Part shown: positions 50,856 through 59,194 of the stretch, one piece after another | Layout of the letters: each line of letters begins with the position of its first letter | Position numbering within the stretch: the first letter of the stretch is position 1 | From: Polynucleobacter meluiroseus | GTDB lineage: Bacteria; Pseudomonadota; Gammaproteobacteria; Burkholderiales; Burkholderiaceae | DNA: 64,000 bases | Assembly: GCA_945878885.1 (NCBI GenBank) | Contig: CAMCUP010000004.1 | Span: 29,030-93,029 of the forward strand | Direction of reading: 5' to 3' | Notes under the pieces: model-generated | Database searches by the model: none | The model's input: the letters and a program-made list of their open reading frames with translations, nothing else | What the model was told of the DNA's origin: nothing | Translations under genes and position numbers: made by a program

Positions 50856-50961
50856 AACAGTTTCCTAAATGGGACAATGAGCGTTTTAATATAGCAAACA
50901 TCAATCAAAAATGTGTCAGATTAAACAGATTAAGTTGTAAGTAATTACCGAATTGTCTTCA

Positions 50962-51489
50962 ATGCCTAAAAAAAACCTAAATTCCCCGCTTGCTATAGTA
51001 GTGAGTGCCGATTTTTGTGTAATAGCCGCCCCTTTTGGCAGATTAGGAATTCAGACTGAAATCGTCGATGGTAGTTTAATGGTCGCAAATATTGTTTATT
51101 TACCACTGCAGACCCCCTTGCAAAGACCAAACAATGATTTAGCCAAGCAGTTGGCGTATCAGTGCGCCGAATATTTTCACAATCCTGAGTTTATTTTTGA
51201 TTTACCCCTTAAACCAGTGGGCACCATTCATCAGCAAAAGGTTTGGGCCACAGTTGCTCAAATTCCAGTGGGCTTAACCAGCACTTATGGGGAAATAGCC
51301 AAAAAAATTAAAAGTGGTCCACGAGCCGTAGGTTCTGCTTGTGGTGCTAATTATTATCCCTTAGTGATTCCTTGCCATCGCGTAGTGGCAGCAAGTAGCC
51401 TAGGCGGTTTTATGCAGGAAGATGCCCCAGGTTTTTATCGGCAAATTAAGCGTTGGTTATTACGACACGAGGGTGCAATTTTAGTTTAA
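50962..51489 (+). CDS. ogt: Methylated-DNA--protein-cysteine methyltransferase (Ogt/AGT type)
   Basis: This suicide enzyme takes the alkyl group from O6-alkylguanine onto its cysteine. The active site IPCHRVVAASSLGGF is intact, preceded by the DNA-binding helix segment GLTSTYGEIAKKI and the arginine-finger region GPRAVGSACGAN. From the ATG at 50962 it has 175 residues; no fused Ada N-terminal domain. Its stop shares a TTAA with the convergent squalene/phytoene synthase-family gene. Confidence 0.93.
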   Translation: MPKKNLNSPLAIVVSADFCVIAAPFGRLGIQTEIVDGSLMVANIVYLPLQTPLQRPNNDLAKQLAYQCAEYFHNPEFIFDLPLKPVGTIHQQKVWATVAQIPVGLTSTYGEIAKKIKSGPRAVGSACGANYYPLVIPCHRVVAASSLGGFMQEDAPGFYRQIKRWLLRHEGAILV

Positions 51490-52463
51490 CGCTGGCCCAA
51501 AGCTCTTTTTACGGGCTGGGCTGCGAAAAAGAAAAAAATTCGTATTAAAGTATTCGAGTGTGCGGCTATTTTGGTAAATTGATAAAAAATCGCAACTGCA
51601 CGACGAGAAATTTTCCGCTGTGGTGGGGCGCTGGTTTTGTCATCTACTACTAGACTATTGAGAGTAAGCACTGCCAAACCCAGGGCAAGCAAACAAAAGC
51701 GACGCATACCAATTTCTGCTTTGGGAATAAGGAGAATATAGGCTAGAGCGGCAGCAATTTTTTTCAAAGCTAAATCTAAGAGCGCGCTTTGCGACAGATT
51801 TTGGGGAATCCACGAAACACCTCGGGCATGGTCGTCAAATGAATCTTTCAAAATATTGGTCATTTGTAGTGCTTGACCAAATGCAATTGCGAGCGATTCT
51901 TGGTTGGTAATTGCTTGCGCAAATTTAACTGAGTGCGCAGCAAAAAGGGCGGTGAGCATTTCTCCCACTACTCCAGCTACTACATAGCAATATTCCTCAA
52001 ACTCTTGAAGATCTTTCAGTCCTAATTGATTTTGTTTAGCATGAAAACGGGCCATGCCTTGCGACATAATGGTAATGCAACGCAAAATAGCAGTTTGTTG
52101 TGCAGCAGAACAACGCTGTAAAATACGTAGCACTGTATCGGTATGGGCGATTAAGTCACGTTCTGCCAGATGTGGGTGTAATTCAAGGGCTAATCGACAG
52201 GCCTCAATAAATTCAGTAACCGGCTTTTGTGCCAGACAAACTGCTAGAAAAAGCTCAGATAAGCTAACTTTTTCTGTTGGAGAAAGGCAGCTAGCATCTT
52301 CAATCGTGTCGACAATACGGCAAAGTAGATAGGCACATGCAACTGCGGGCTCGACTGCTGGAGGCAAGAGTGGAATGGTAATAGCAAAGGTTCGCGACAC
52401 TAAATTCAGGGCTGCATTTTGATAGGCCAGGTCGGCTAAGGCTAAGTCGATTTCAGAAGGCAT
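51486..52463 (-). CDS. Squalene/phytoene synthase-family prenyltransferase
   Basis: Head-to-head prenyl synthases join two farnesyl or geranylgeranyl diphosphates. The 325-residue protein has both Asp-rich motifs: DTIED in LLCRIVDTIEDAS (about residues 52-56) and DSFDD in QMTNILKDSFDDHARG (about 210). The wording around the first motif (SRTFAIT, CRIVDTIED) is closer to squalene synthase (farnesyltransferase) types than to CrtB phytoene synthases, which read DDAVDD. In a phototroph a role in carotenoids is possible, hopanoid or squalene synthesis is the alternative. A C-terminal segment may be membrane-associated. Confidence 0.82.
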   Translation of the reverse strand: MPSEIDLALADLAYQNAALNLVSRTFAITIPLLPPAVEPAVACAYLLCRIVDTIEDASCLSPTEKVSLSELFLAVCLAQKPVTEFIEACRLALELHPHLAERDLIAHTDTVLRILQRCSAAQQTAILRCITIMSQGMARFHAKQNQLGLKDLQEFEEYCYVVAGVVGEMLTALFAAHSVKFAQAITNQESLAIAFGQALQMTNILKDSFDDHARGVSWIPQNLSQSALLDLALKKIAAALAYILLIPKAEIGMRRFCLLALGLAVLTLNSLVVDDKTSAPPQRKISRRAVAIFYQFTKIAAHSNTLIRIFFFFAAQPVKRALGQR

Positions 52464-52531
52464 GCGGGCATTATGTCAGACGATTTACTTGGCAAACCTT
52501 TGCTTGGCACAGAATCAACTTATCATAGGAT

Positions 52532-53206
52532 ATGTGCACCTTAATAATTCGTTTTCTAACGTATTCCTTTGGGTTATTTTCACTCCTGTTAACGCAACCA
52601 TCTATGGCTATTGAAGAACCTAAATATACGGTAATTGAGCAGCAAGCCCCGTTTGAATTAAGGGCTTATGCGCCGCACATTGTGGCCGAGGTTTTAGTTG
52701 AAGGAGACATGGATAGCGCTTCAAATAAAGGCTTTCGGCTTATCGCAGGTTATATTTTTGGCGGTAACCAAGCCCGCTCTAACCCTAGTAATCTTGCTTC
52801 TACTGGCCCTACTAGCGAAAAAATTGCGATGACCGTGCCAGTCAGTATTCAGCCATTTGAACCTGCAACAGCCATACCAGACCAACAGAATCAGCCCGTA
52901 TTAATGGAGCAAAAAGCGGGAAAGTGGAAAGTCTCATTTTTAATGCCTAGTCAATATAGTTTGACTACTTTACCGCTGCCGCTAGATCAGCAAATTCAGC
53001 TACGTGAAATTCCAGCAATGCAAAAAGCAGCCATTAATTTTTCGGGTTTTAATAGCGCCGAAAAGGTTGCAGAAAAAACTTCCGAACTGTTGTTATGGAT
53101 GGAAAAAAAAGGGCTAAAGCCAAAGGGTGAGCCACAATTTGCTCGCTACAACCCACCTTGGAGCTTGCCATTTATGCGCCGTAGCGAAGTACTGTGGCAA
53201 TATTGA
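52532..53206 (+). CDS. SOUL-family heme-binding protein, exported
   Basis: The 224-residue protein has a signal peptide (hydrophobic core at about 6-22, ending SMA) and the SOUL/HBP fold signature: YTVIEQQAPFELRAY, a central KIAMTVPVSIQ strand and the late VSFLMPSQYSLTTLPLP. SOUL proteins bind heme or other tetrapyrroles; the heme contact residue is variable and cannot be assigned. Divergent from the prenyl-synthase gene over 68 bp and followed by an epimerase gene after 9 nt. Presence near tetrapyrrole genes is suggestive but not proof of a pigment role. Confidence 0.85.
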   Translation: MCTLIIRFLTYSFGLFSLLLTQPSMAIEEPKYTVIEQQAPFELRAYAPHIVAEVLVEGDMDSASNKGFRLIAGYIFGGNQARSNPSNLASTGPTSEKIAMTVPVSIQPFEPATAIPDQQNQPVLMEQKAGKWKVSFLMPSQYSLTTLPLPLDQQIQLREIPAMQKAAINFSGFNSAEKVAEKTSELLLWMEKKGLKPKGEPQFARYNPPWSLPFMRRSEVLWQY

Positions 53207-53215
53207 AGTCTATTT

Positions 53216-54205
53216 TTGCTGACTATTTTCTTAACAGGCGCTAGCGGTTTTATTGGTCAGGCGCTACTAAAAAAATTACTCGCTAGTCAGTATCGAATCA
53301 TTTGTCATGTACGCTCGGCCGCAGCGCGTGACCAAGTTGAGGCGCTTGGAGGGATTGCTTGGCAGTTTGAGCTAGATAGGCTAAGCGACCTTGAGACCCA
53401 ATTAAGACATTGTGACGTCGTCATTCATCTGGCCGCCTTATTAAAACTGGGGAGTACGCCAGCAGAATTTGCTAGTGCGAATATTCAACTAACACGCATA
53501 CTTTTAAAAGTGGCCCAAGCAGCAGCAATTAAAAAATTTATTTACCTTAGTGCCGCATCAGTAGTGATGCATGGGCCGCAAGACTTATTGGATCTAGATG
53601 AAACTGCGCCTTTAACTCAACGGGCTGAATTGCCTTATTCATTCAGTAAAGCGCGCGCTGAGGAGCTAGTCTTGTCAGCAGCAAGCGCTTCATTTCAAAC
53701 AGTGGCTTTACGCCCCGCTTTTGTTTGGGGGCCAAATGATGCAATCGAACGGATTATTGGGCCTGCTATCAAGTTAGGCAAATTTGCTTGGTTTGGTCAT
53801 GGCAGTTATTTGTTTTCAACCTGTTATGTGGGAAATTTATGCGCAGCTGTATTACAGGCAATTAATCACGAGGTAGTGGGTCAAGCTTTTTATATTAGTG
53901 ATGGTGAACCCGTGACCTTTAAGAAATTTATGCTCGCTCGTTTGCAAGCAGGCGGTTTTCAAGCACCAAGCTGGTCAATGCCAAAAAGCTTAGCTTGGGC
54001 CTTAGCCCATTTTGCAGAAACAGGTTGGGCATATTTGCGGTTAGTAGGCAAGCCGCCTTTAGTGCGGGAAATGGTAAGGCTGATGGGCTATGCTTTTACT
54101 TTAAATATTACCGCAGCACGAAGACAACTCAATTACGTGCCAGCATATTCAATCGCTGAAGGATTGGCTGAAATAAAAGTCAATCCAAAACCCAAGTACA
54201 GTTAG
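53216..54205 (+). CDS. NAD-dependent epimerase/dehydratase (extended SDR)
   Basis: The 329-residue protein starts with the dinucleotide-binding FLTGASGFIGQALLKKL, has LSAASVVMHGP, and the catalytic YxxxK as YSFSKARAEE near residue 142. The closest wording is to 3-beta-hydroxysteroid dehydrogenase/epimerase-like extended SDRs of unknown substrate. The start is a TTG at 53216 with GAAG about 7 nt upstream, 9 nt after the SOUL gene. Function not assigned; a tie to pigment or lipid metabolism is only guessed from location. Confidence 0.78.
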   Translation: MLTIFLTGASGFIGQALLKKLLASQYRIICHVRSAAARDQVEALGGIAWQFELDRLSDLETQLRHCDVVIHLAALLKLGSTPAEFASANIQLTRILLKVAQAAAIKKFIYLSAASVVMHGPQDLLDLDETAPLTQRAELPYSFSKARAEELVLSAASASFQTVALRPAFVWGPNDAIERIIGPAIKLGKFAWFGHGSYLFSTCYVGNLCAAVLQAINHEVVGQAFYISDGEPVTFKKFMLARLQAGGFQAPSWSMPKSLAWALAHFAETGWAYLRLVGKPPLVREMVRLMGYAFTLNITAARRQLNYVPAYSIAEGLAEIKVNPKPKYS

Positions 54206-54211
54206 TTTTAC

Positions 54212-55150
54212 TTAGCCTTGGCGCTGTAGCGAGCGAGGGTGTCGACCATGAATTTTGGTCAACAAAATCTCTGCCTGCTCGAGAGCTTGTTCCGCATCAA
54301 CTCCGGTAATATCCGCACCTACCTGCGCTATAAGTTCAGGGTGAGCGACAAAAATAGGTCCGCCAACCATAATGCCAATTTTAGGATTCTGCGAGTTGGC
54401 CCGAATAACGTTAATAAAGCTTGCTAAGGCATCGAACTGATCTTGTATGCTCACAGAAATGCCGATTAAATCAAACCATTCAGCTTTGATGAGGGCAAGA
54501 ATTTCAGCTTCTGAGTTTGCCCATTCGCCCCATACTTTCCAGCCGGCGCGACGAAAAAATTCAGAGACCATAAATAAACCCATGGTGTGTTGTGAATCCG
54601 GCATGGGGATCAGAATAGCGCGCGCACCCAGGGTATCAGAGCGGGCAAACTCTTGAAATAGTGGGCTCAGGTCATACATGAGTTGTTTTAGGCGCCACAA
54701 AGCTACTGTCACCTGATGAAAGGAGCATTCATCGTTATCCCACATTTCACCTAAACGGCGAGCAACCGGAGCAAGCAAGCGTAAATAGATTTCATCTAAG
54801 GGAATACCGCTCGCATGTAACTTGCTTACGTAGCGGCCGGCAACCAAGTTTTCATCAGCCAACACCAGCTTTGCTAAAGTAGCGATTTTTTCGGGATCTT
54901 CGATTGACTTGGATAAAAAGTGTTTGGCATCATCCGCAGTTTCGGCATTTAAATGGGTCGAGAGTAAGCGGGGAATAATCGATTTTTCTATGGTACGCAC
55001 TAACCAACCCAGGTGCTCTTGAGGACCTGAATAGATTGGCAGCGGCTCGATCAAAACCGATTGCTGTAGTGAATTTTGTTGCAAACCATTTTTATCGCTT
55101 AGGTCTAGGCTGTCATCACACGAAAAGTCTGCGGCTTTTGATAATTTCAC
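54212..55150 (-). CDS. aerR: B12-binding transcriptional antirepressor of the AerR/PpaA type
   Basis: AerR/PpaA proteins bind cobalamin and relieve CrtJ/PpsR repression of photosynthesis genes in a light- and oxygen-dependent way. The 312-residue product has a helical B12-cap region with LGEMWDNDECSFHQVTVALW (Trp137), and a C-terminal Rossmann-like B12 domain with the lower axial histidine in SQHTMG (His188) and VGGPIF near the end. The Glu-His pair that follows the Trp in CarH-type caps is replaced by Val-Thr, as I recall for the AerR group. Start is GTG with GAAGG upstream at a 6 nt gap. The divergent position beside bchH supports the call. No PpsR gene is in the window. Confidence 0.85.
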   Translation of the reverse strand: MKLSKAADFSCDDSLDLSDKNGLQQNSLQQSVLIEPLPIYSGPQEHLGWLVRTIEKSIIPRLLSTHLNAETADDAKHFLSKSIEDPEKIATLAKLVLADENLVAGRYVSKLHASGIPLDEIYLRLLAPVARRLGEMWDNDECSFHQVTVALWRLKQLMYDLSPLFQEFARSDTLGARAILIPMPDSQHTMGLFMVSEFFRRAGWKVWGEWANSEAEILALIKAEWFDLIGISVSIQDQFDALASFINVIRANSQNPKIGIMVGGPIFVAHPELIAQVGADITGVDAEQALEQAEILLTKIHGRHPRSLQRQG

Positions 55151-55255
55151 TAAAAACCTTCATTTCAAATAAATAAATCATCAGCGATGTTGCTGAATAG
55201 GTTCTTAATAATTTAAGTCTAGATAGGGGATTGGAGAATCCTGATTTACTTTTAA

Positions 55256-55265
55256 GGGTATACCC
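55256..55265. repeat. Perfect 10 bp palindrome GGGTATACCC in the aerR-bchH gap
   Basis: This self-complementary 10-mer lies 5 bp before the first PpsR-like box. No regulator with this exact site is known to me; it could be an operator or chance. Confidence 0.3.
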
Positions 55266-55270
55266 GATTT

Positions 55271-55314
55271 TGTAACTAAGTTTTTACCCTATATTATGTA
55301 AAATTTAATTGACA
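55271..55314. promoter_or_regulatory. Double CrtJ/PpsR-type operator upstream of bchH
   Basis: Two TGT-N12-ACA-type sites lie here. The second, TGT-AAAATTTAATTG-ACA (55297-55314), is perfect; the first, TGT-AACTAAGTTTTT-ACC (55271-55288), differs in the last base. They are separated by 8 bp, the spacing known for paired CrtJ sites. The right half-site of the second contains TTGACA (55309-55314), a perfect -35 hexamer, so binding would block a bchH promoter; the -10 candidate (TAAAAA at 55331-55336) is weak. Confidence 0.65.
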
Positions 55315-55355
55315 CTTTATTTATTTTTATTAAAAATGGGTGTTGGAGACTATAA

Positions 55356-58300
55356 ATGGCTGAACTAGCTGCATTACGCGCTCAAAAAAAGTCAATGAAC
55401 ATAGTGTTAATCACTATGGATACACACTTAAATAGTGCTGCGCGTCGTGCTGAGCAAGAGTTACAAAAAACCATACCCGGCCTTTCCCTAAAAATTCACT
55501 CTGCCAGCGAATATGCGACCAGCGAAAAATTATTAACTGAGTGCAAAAATGATATTGCTGAAGGCGATATTGTGATTGTCACGATGCTGTTTCTTGAAGA
55601 TCATTACTTACCAATCGTAGAAAACTTGCGCGCACGACGTGAGCATTGTGATGCGATGTTGTGTGCGATGTCGGCAGGAGACGTCACTAAGCTAACCCGT
55701 TTAAGTAAGCTGGATATGAGTTTGCCAGCCAGCCCCTTAATGGCGTTAATGAAAAAGTTACGCCCCACAAGTAAAGATAAGGACGGCAAAAGTAAGGGGG
55801 GCGCTACTGCTGGAGCAAAACAAATGAAGATGTTGCGCTTGATACCCCAAGTATTACGTTTTGTACCAGGTACGGCACAGGATTTGCGAGCCTATTTCCT
55901 ATCTTTGCAATACTGGTTAGGTGGCTCGCAAGAAAATTTATTTAATTTAATGAGTTATCTGATCAACCGTTATGCGGCAGGTGCACGAGCAAGTTTGCGG
56001 GAGAGCGCCAAAGCCATTGATCCCGTGGCTTACCCGGATCTCGGTGTCTATCACCCCCGCATGAAGGGGCGGCTAAGCGAGCGTTTACAAGACCTGCCAG
56101 TTGTAGTGCCGCAACCCAAGGCACGGGGCAAAGTAGGCATCTTACTGTTGCGCTCTTATTTAGTTTCAGGTAATAGCGGGCACTACGATCCGGTAATTAC
56201 TGCCCTAGAAGCCCAAGGCCTGCAAGTCATTCCAGCCTTTTCATCAGGACTAGATTCGCGCCCTGCGATAGATGCTTTTTTTACGCAAAACGGTGAAGCA
56301 AGTATTGACGCGCTAATTTCTTTAACTGGCTTCTCATTAGTTGGCGGACCTGCATATAACGATGCTAAAGCGGCTGAAGAAGTTTTAGCAAAATTAAATG
56401 TACCTTATATTGCAGCCCATCCAGTTGAGTTTCAGAACCTAGAACAATGGGGCAGCTCTAATCGTGGCCTACTGCCCGTAGAGAGCACGATTATGGTTGC
56501 CATTCCAGAGCTTGATGGCTCAACCGTGCCGATGGTTTATGGAGGTCGACCTGGCGCTGCTGGCAAGACCTGTCATGGTTGTCATAAAGAGTGCACATTT
56601 ACTGAGGCCCATAATCCCCAAGATATGTTTACCTGTGTAGAGCGCGTTGGCATGTTAGCTGCACGGGTGGGCAAGTTAGTTGATTTACGCCGCTCCGAAC
56701 GAGCCCAACGTAAAGTTGCGATTGTTTTATTTAATTTTCCACCCAATGCTGGCAATATTGGTAGCGCAGCTTATTTAAGTGTCTTTGAGTCCGTACATAA
56801 TTTACTGTTGGGCATGAAAGCGAGGGGCTACATAGTAGATGTGCCTGCCACTACCGATGAATTACGTGAACAACTATTAAAAGGGAATGCTCAGCAATAT
56901 GGGGCTGACGCTAATGTCCATACTTTAATTTCTGCGAATGACCATGTTAAGCGAGAACGTTGGCTCAAAGAAATTGAAGCGCAGTGGGGTGCTGCCCCTG
57001 GTAAACAATTAAGTAATGGCAGCTCTATCTTTGTTTTAGGCAAACAATTTGGCAATATTTTATTAGCAGTTCAGCCTTCATTTGGATATGAAGGCGATCC
57101 GATGAGATTGTTGTTTGAGCATGGGTTTGCTCCAACCCATGCCTTCTCAGCTTTTTATCGCTACCTAAGAGAAGATTTTGCTGCCAATGCGGTAGTGCAT
57201 TTTGGGACTCACGGCGCACTCGAGTTTATGCCAGGCAAGCAAACTGGTATGAGCGGCGCATGTTGGCCCGATCGCCTGATTGATGACTTACCTAATATTT
57301 ACCTATACGCATCAAACAATCCTTCTGAAGGGGCGATCGCTAAACGCCGTTCGGGCGCCACTTTGGTTAGTTATTTAACCCCACCAGTAACTCAGGCAGG
57401 CCTCTATGCTGGGCTAGCCGATTTAAAAGTATCGATTGAACGGTGGCGCAGTCTCGAGCCTGAATTAGAAAATGAAAGTCGTGATTTAGCAGTTTTAATT
57501 CAAGCGCAAGCCGCAGAAATAGATTTATGCCAAGCTGACCCGCTTTGGGATGCGGCTGATAAACGCGCATTAGAGGGCTTGGTTAGTAATTTATATACTG
57601 ATTTGCTTGAGCTTGAGTACACGTTGATACCGCACGGCTTGCATATTGTGGGCGCTGTTCCGCCGCTCGCAGAACGTTTTGGTTTATTAAAAGCAATGGC
57701 AGATGTAGCCTTAGATCATCCGGTGGACGATTCAGTCGTGCAAGACTTACTGGATGGCCAGATGCCGAGTGACGTCTTGAGTCGGCATCAAGACCTCCTG
57801 CAGTATGGCTCGCAAGAAACCTTAGAAGAATTATTCGCAAAAATGATTCGCGCCAATCAACTCATGTCACAAGAGACTGAGGTTACTGGCATGCTCGACG
57901 CCCTCGATTGTCGTTTTATTCGACCGGCTGCCGGTGGTGATGTGATGCGCAATCCTGAAGTTTTGCCGACGGGTCGTAATTTGCACGGCTTTGATCCTTT
58001 TCGCATTCCCAGTATTTTTGCAGTGAAAGACGGTGCTAAGCAAGCTGAAAAAATCGTCCAAAAATTTATTGATGATGGCAATGCAATACCTGAATCAATA
58101 GCCATGGTTTTATGGGGTAGTGATAACTTAAAATCAGAGGGCGGTCAAATTGGTCAGGCATTAGCCCTGATGGGCGCCTTGCCGCGCTTCGATAGTTATG
58201 GTCGACTTGCTGGTGCGCAGTTAATTCCGCTCGCAGAATTAGGCAGACCCCGAATTGATGTGGTGATTACGCTATCTGGCATCTTCCGCGACTTACTGCC

Positions 58301-59177
58301 TTTGCAAATTAAATTATTGGCTGAAGCCGCATTTATGGCGGCAAGCGCCGATGAACCGTTGGAGCAAAATTTTATTCGCAAACATTCCTTGGCTTACCAA
58401 GCAGAGCATGGCTGTGATTTGGAAACCGCAGCGTTACGTGTTTACGGTAATGCGGATGGCGCATACGGCTCTAATGTCAGCAACATGGTTGAGAATAGCG
58501 TGTGGGAAGAAGAAGATGAGTTGGCCGAAACTTATACTAGGCGTAAAGGGTTTGCCTTTGGCAGAGCTGGTAAGCCGATTCAAAATAACGCACTTTTGAA
58601 AAGCGTCTTGGCCAATGTTGAAATGACCTATCAAAATCTTGACTCTATGGAACTAGGGGTCACTACAATTGATAATTATTTTGATACCTTAGGCGGCATA
58701 ACACGCGCAGTTAAGCGCGCGAAGGGCGGTATAGATGTGCCAGTTTATATTGGCGATCAAACTAAAGGCGAAGGTACCGTTCGCTCCCTCGCTGAGCAAG
58801 TTGCATTAGAAACACGTACCCGTATGCTTAATCCAAAATGGTATGAGGGGATGTTGCAACATGGTTATGAGGGCGTGCGGCAAATTGAAGTGCATATTAC
58901 CAATACCATGGGTTGGTCGGCAACTACTGGTCAGGTCCAGCCTTGGGTGTATAAACAATTAACTGAAACATTCATGCTTGACCCAGAAATGCGCGAGCGT
59001 TTAGCTAAATTAAATCCAACCGCTGCTGCGCGTCTAGCAAATCGCTTAACTGAAGCCTCGCAACGCAATTATTGGCAGCCCGATTCTGCGATGTTGTCGG
59101 CCATGCAACAGGCCAACGATGAGCTAGAAGATCGGCTTGAAGGGGTGTACGAAGGAAGTGTTCGCGAAGCTGCTTAA
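55356..59177 (+). CDS. bchH: Magnesium chelatase, large subunit BchH
   Basis: BchH binds protoporphyrin IX and is the catalytic subunit of magnesium chelatase, the first step dedicated to bacteriochlorophyll. The 1273-residue protein has the CobN/Mg-chelatase-type body, including VHFGTHGALEFMPGKQTGMS near residue 620 and a normal overall length for BchH. GGAG about 8 nt upstream sets the ATG at 55356. CobN, the aerobic cobaltochelatase homologue, is excluded by the closer wording, the bchI and bchD genes 2 kb downstream and the PpsR-like boxes upstream. It is not adjacent to bchI/bchD: an antisense hydrolase gene and the LPOR gene lie between. Confidence 0.96.
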   Translation: MAELAALRAQKKSMNIVLITMDTHLNSAARRAEQELQKTIPGLSLKIHSASEYATSEKLLTECKNDIAEGDIVIVTMLFLEDHYLPIVENLRARREHCDAMLCAMSAGDVTKLTRLSKLDMSLPASPLMALMKKLRPTSKDKDGKSKGGATAGAKQMKMLRLIPQVLRFVPGTAQDLRAYFLSLQYWLGGSQENLFNLMSYLINRYAAGARASLRESAKAIDPVAYPDLGVYHPRMKGRLSERLQDLPVVVPQPKARGKVGILLLRSYLVSGNSGHYDPVITALEAQGLQVIPAFSSGLDSRPAIDAFFTQNGEASIDALISLTGFSLVGGPAYNDAKAAEEVLAKLNVPYIAAHPVEFQNLEQWGSSNRGLLPVESTIMVAIPELDGSTVPMVYGGRPGAAGKTCHGCHKECTFTEAHNPQDMFTCVERVGMLAARVGKLVDLRRSERAQRKVAIVLFNFPPNAGNIGSAAYLSVFESVHNLLLGMKARGYIVDVPATTDELREQLLKGNAQQYGADANVHTLISANDHVKRERWLKEIEAQWGAAPGKQLSNGSSIFVLGKQFGNILLAVQPSFGYEGDPMRLLFEHGFAPTHAFSAFYRYLREDFAANAVVHFGTHGALEFMPGKQTGMSGACWPDRLIDDLPNIYLYASNNPSEGAIAKRRSGATLVSYLTPPVTQAGLYAGLADLKVSIERWRSLEPELENESRDLAVLIQAQAAEIDLCQADPLWDAADKRALEGLVSNLYTDLLELEYTLIPHGLHIVGAVPPLAERFGLLKAMADVALDHPVDDSVVQDLLDGQMPSDVLSRHQDLLQYGSQETLEELFAKMIRANQLMSQETEVTGMLDALDCRFIRPAAGGDVMRNPEVLPTGRNLHGFDPFRIPSIFAVKDGAKQAEKIVQKFIDDGNAIPESIAMVLWGSDNLKSEGGQIGQALALMGALPRFDSYGRLAGAQLIPLAELGRPRIDVVITLSGIFRDLLPLQIKLLAEAAFMAASADEPLEQNFIRKHSLAYQAEHGCDLETAALRVYGNADGAYGSNVSNMVENSVWEEEDELAETYTRRKGFAFGRAGKPIQNNALLKSVLANVEMTYQNLDSMELGVTTIDNYFDTLGGITRAVKRAKGGIDVPVYIGDQTKGEGTVRSLAEQVALETRTRMLNPKWYEGMLQHGYEGVRQIEVHITNTMGWSATTGQVQPWVYKQLTETFMLDPEMRERLAKLNPTAAARLANRLTEASQRNYWQPDSAMLSAMQQANDELEDRLEGVYEGSVREAA

Positions 59178-59194
59178 AAAAACGGACCCCAGCT

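Noticed and set aside
51486-52463. Calling the prenyl synthase crtB (phytoene synthase)
   Set aside because: The first Asp-rich motif reads DTIED with a squalene-synthase-like context, so the family name is kept and no symbol is given.
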